DNA from: Mycobacterium rhizamassiliense
Lineage (GTDB): Bacteria; Actinomycetota; Actinomycetes; Mycobacteriales; Mycobacteriaceae
Assembly (NCBI RefSeq): GCF_900157375.1
Contig: NZ_LT721901.1
Location: 1,511,606-1,575,605 of the forward strand
Direction of reading: 5' to 3'
Length of the DNA stretch: 64,000 nucleotides
The first letter of the stretch is position 1; each line of letters starts with the position of its first letter. The position numbers and the translations under genes are program-made. Below the pieces are notes generated by a model. The model was not told where the DNA came from and did no database searches. It saw nothing but the letters and a program-made list of their open reading frames with translations. Below, piece after piece: positions 63,188-64,000 of the stretch.

Positions 63188-63481
63188 GTGAAAATCGGCA
63201 AGTCAGGCTTGGCGGCAGTCCTGCTCGAAGGCGGCGAGGAAACTGCGGCGGTGCTACTGATCCGCTCACCGCTACCCGAGGAATTGGACACCGAGCGAGA
63301 TCTTGATGGGCTTTCGCAGCTCGGGCTCGATATCGAGGCCGTCGACGAACTGATCGCCATGGCCGTCGAACGGGGGCAAGCCGACGATGGTGATGGAGAA
63401 CGGTTCCAGCACACTCTGTCTCGGCGGTATGCAGACCTCGTCCAACACTGGATCGCCGGGCGTGCAGGCGGGCAGTCCTAG
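63188..63481 (+). CDS. Small acidic hypothetical protein
   Basis: The product is 97 aa from GTG 63188 with GAGTACGAG upstream. It has two amphipathic helices (ERDLDGLSQLGLDIEAVDELIAM-type and RFQHTLSRRYADLVQHW) and is rich in Asp and Glu. It lies 37 bp after the amidohydrolase and 33 bp before the FadD gene. An opposite-strand frame over the same region (63272-63676) is also open and protein-like, so this call is uncertain. Confidence 0.4.
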   Translation: MKIGKSGLAAVLLEGGEETAAVLLIRSPLPEELDTERDLDGLSQLGLDIEAVDELIAMAVERGQADDGDGERFQHTLSRRYADLVQHWIAGRAGGQS

Positions 63482-63514
63482 CCGCAGCCCGCTAGTAGGG
63501 AAGGAACATTCGCG

Positions 63515-64000
63515 TTGAGCGACACGCTTCAGCAAGTTCTGGCTGCTCGGAAGTCCGAGGAGGGCGTCGCGGTGAAGTACGGCGACCGCTGCTGGACGTG
63601 GAACGAGTATCTGTCCGGCGCCGAGAGCCGGGCGGCCGCCCTCATCAGGATGGCCGATACCGACCGACCGTTCCATGTGGGGGTGCTGCTCGGCAACACC
63701 CCCGACATGCTCGAGCTGATGGCGTCAGCAGGCCTGGGTGGTTATGTGCTCTGTGGCTTGAACACCACCCGACGCGGCGAAGCCCTGGCCGCCGACATCC
63801 GCCGGGCTGACTGTCAATTCGTCGTAACCGATGCAGCGCATAGGCCGTTGTTGAGCGGACTCGATCTCCGTGGGATTCGAGTGTTCGACACCTCGACGCC
63901 GGAATGGCGGACGATGATCACCGAGTCCCTTGGTGAATTCACCCCCTACCGTCACGTGGAGCCACTGGACACCTTCATGATGATCTTCACCTCCGGAACC
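63515..64000 (+). CDS. FadD17-like acyl-CoA synthetase (cut by window end)
   Basis: TTG 63515 has AAGGAA eight bases upstream. The first 162 residues are visible. HVGVLLGNTPDM, LNTTRRGEALAADIRRADCQFV and the start of the AMP-binding motif, MIFTSGT, follow the pattern of M. tuberculosis FadD17, a steroid side-chain acyl-CoA synthetase. It is in the same direction as the amidohydrolase and acyl-CoA dehydrogenase, consistent with a CoA-dependent degradation operon. Confidence 0.78.
   Translation, partial: MSDTLQQVLAARKSEEGVAVKYGDRCWTWNEYLSGAESRAAALIRMADTDRPFHVGVLLGNTPDMLELMASAGLGGYVLCGLNTTRRGEALAADIRRADCQFVVTDAAHRPLLSGLDLRGIRVFDTSTPEWRTMITESLGEFTPYRHVEPLDTFMMIFTSGT

Noticed and set aside
63272..63676. 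Minus-strand 134-codon frame
   Set aside because: It overlaps the FadD17-like start and runs opposite to the operon; kept only as an alternative to the small acidic ORF.
1..64000. tRNA, rRNA, CRISPR arrays, IS transposases, integrases
   Set aside because: I saw no cloverleaf, regular spaced repeat array, transposase or recombinase motif in any frame.

Overview
The window looks like the chromosome of a Mycobacterium/Mycolicibacterium-type actinomycete. It is GC-rich, many genes start at GTG, and it carries FadD-type acyl-CoA synthetases, a fused acyl-CoA dehydrogenase, mycofactocin-coupled short-chain dehydrogenases, many TetR regulators, a TIGR00027-type methyltransferase and PknH-like kinases. 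I saw no rRNA, tRNA, CRISPR array, integrase or transposase. All functional calls are from reading motifs and context; no database search was run.

Left catabolic part (1-20.4 kb). It starts with small membrane proteins and an allophanate-hydrolase-like amidase / AtoE-type transporter pair (1.7-4.6 kb). A lipoyl-like tail, an alpha/beta hydrolase, a lone ketosynthase-like enzyme and a PAS-GGDEF diguanylate cyclase follow. A five-gene operon (14651 back to 9797: two mycofactocin-type SDRs, a double CMD-domain protein, an aldehyde dehydrogenase and a beta-hydroxyacid dehydrogenase) diverges from a TetR gene across two perfect 17-bp palindromes. A second TetR unit (15.6-20.4 kb) holds another SDR, a P450 and an aldehyde dehydrogenase, and two intergenic regions there share the palindrome TTGATCGATCGATCAA. 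Both units look like alcohol-to-aldehyde-to-acid oxidation pathways of unknown substrate.

Defence island (about 21.1-43.0 kb). Two 93-bp imperfect direct repeats (21097-21189 and 42893-42985, about 85% identical, no gaps) bracket a block dominated by defence or toxin-antitoxin genes. It contains a HEPN protein, a DUF4365-nuclease-like/helical-repeat protein with a frameshifted DUF1883-TIR gene upstream of it, a HigB/HigA-peptidase pair with palindromic operators, two divergent paralogous Ser/Thr kinases, a small ORF plus membrane protein, a 407-aa Cys-rich N-terminal protein, a complete type I Wadjet system (jetABCD), and a HipS-HIRAN fusion with a HipT-like kinase. No recombinase is visible.

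Right catabolic part (43.0-64.0 kb). This holds a SAM methyltransferase, two alpha/beta hydrolases, a Baeyer-Villiger-type flavin monooxygenase, a PF10118 metal-dependent hydrolase, a D-aminoacylase-type amidohydrolase, three TetR genes, a DUF3556 membrane protein, two acyl-CoA synthetases (the last FadD17-like, cut by the window end), two PF04909 amidohydrolases and a fused acyl-CoA dehydrogenase. This resembles a lipid or steroid/terpenoid degradation locus. A shared dyad CATACA-N12-TGTATG upstream of the monooxygenase and in the hydrolase/amidohydrolase promoter suggests co-regulation.
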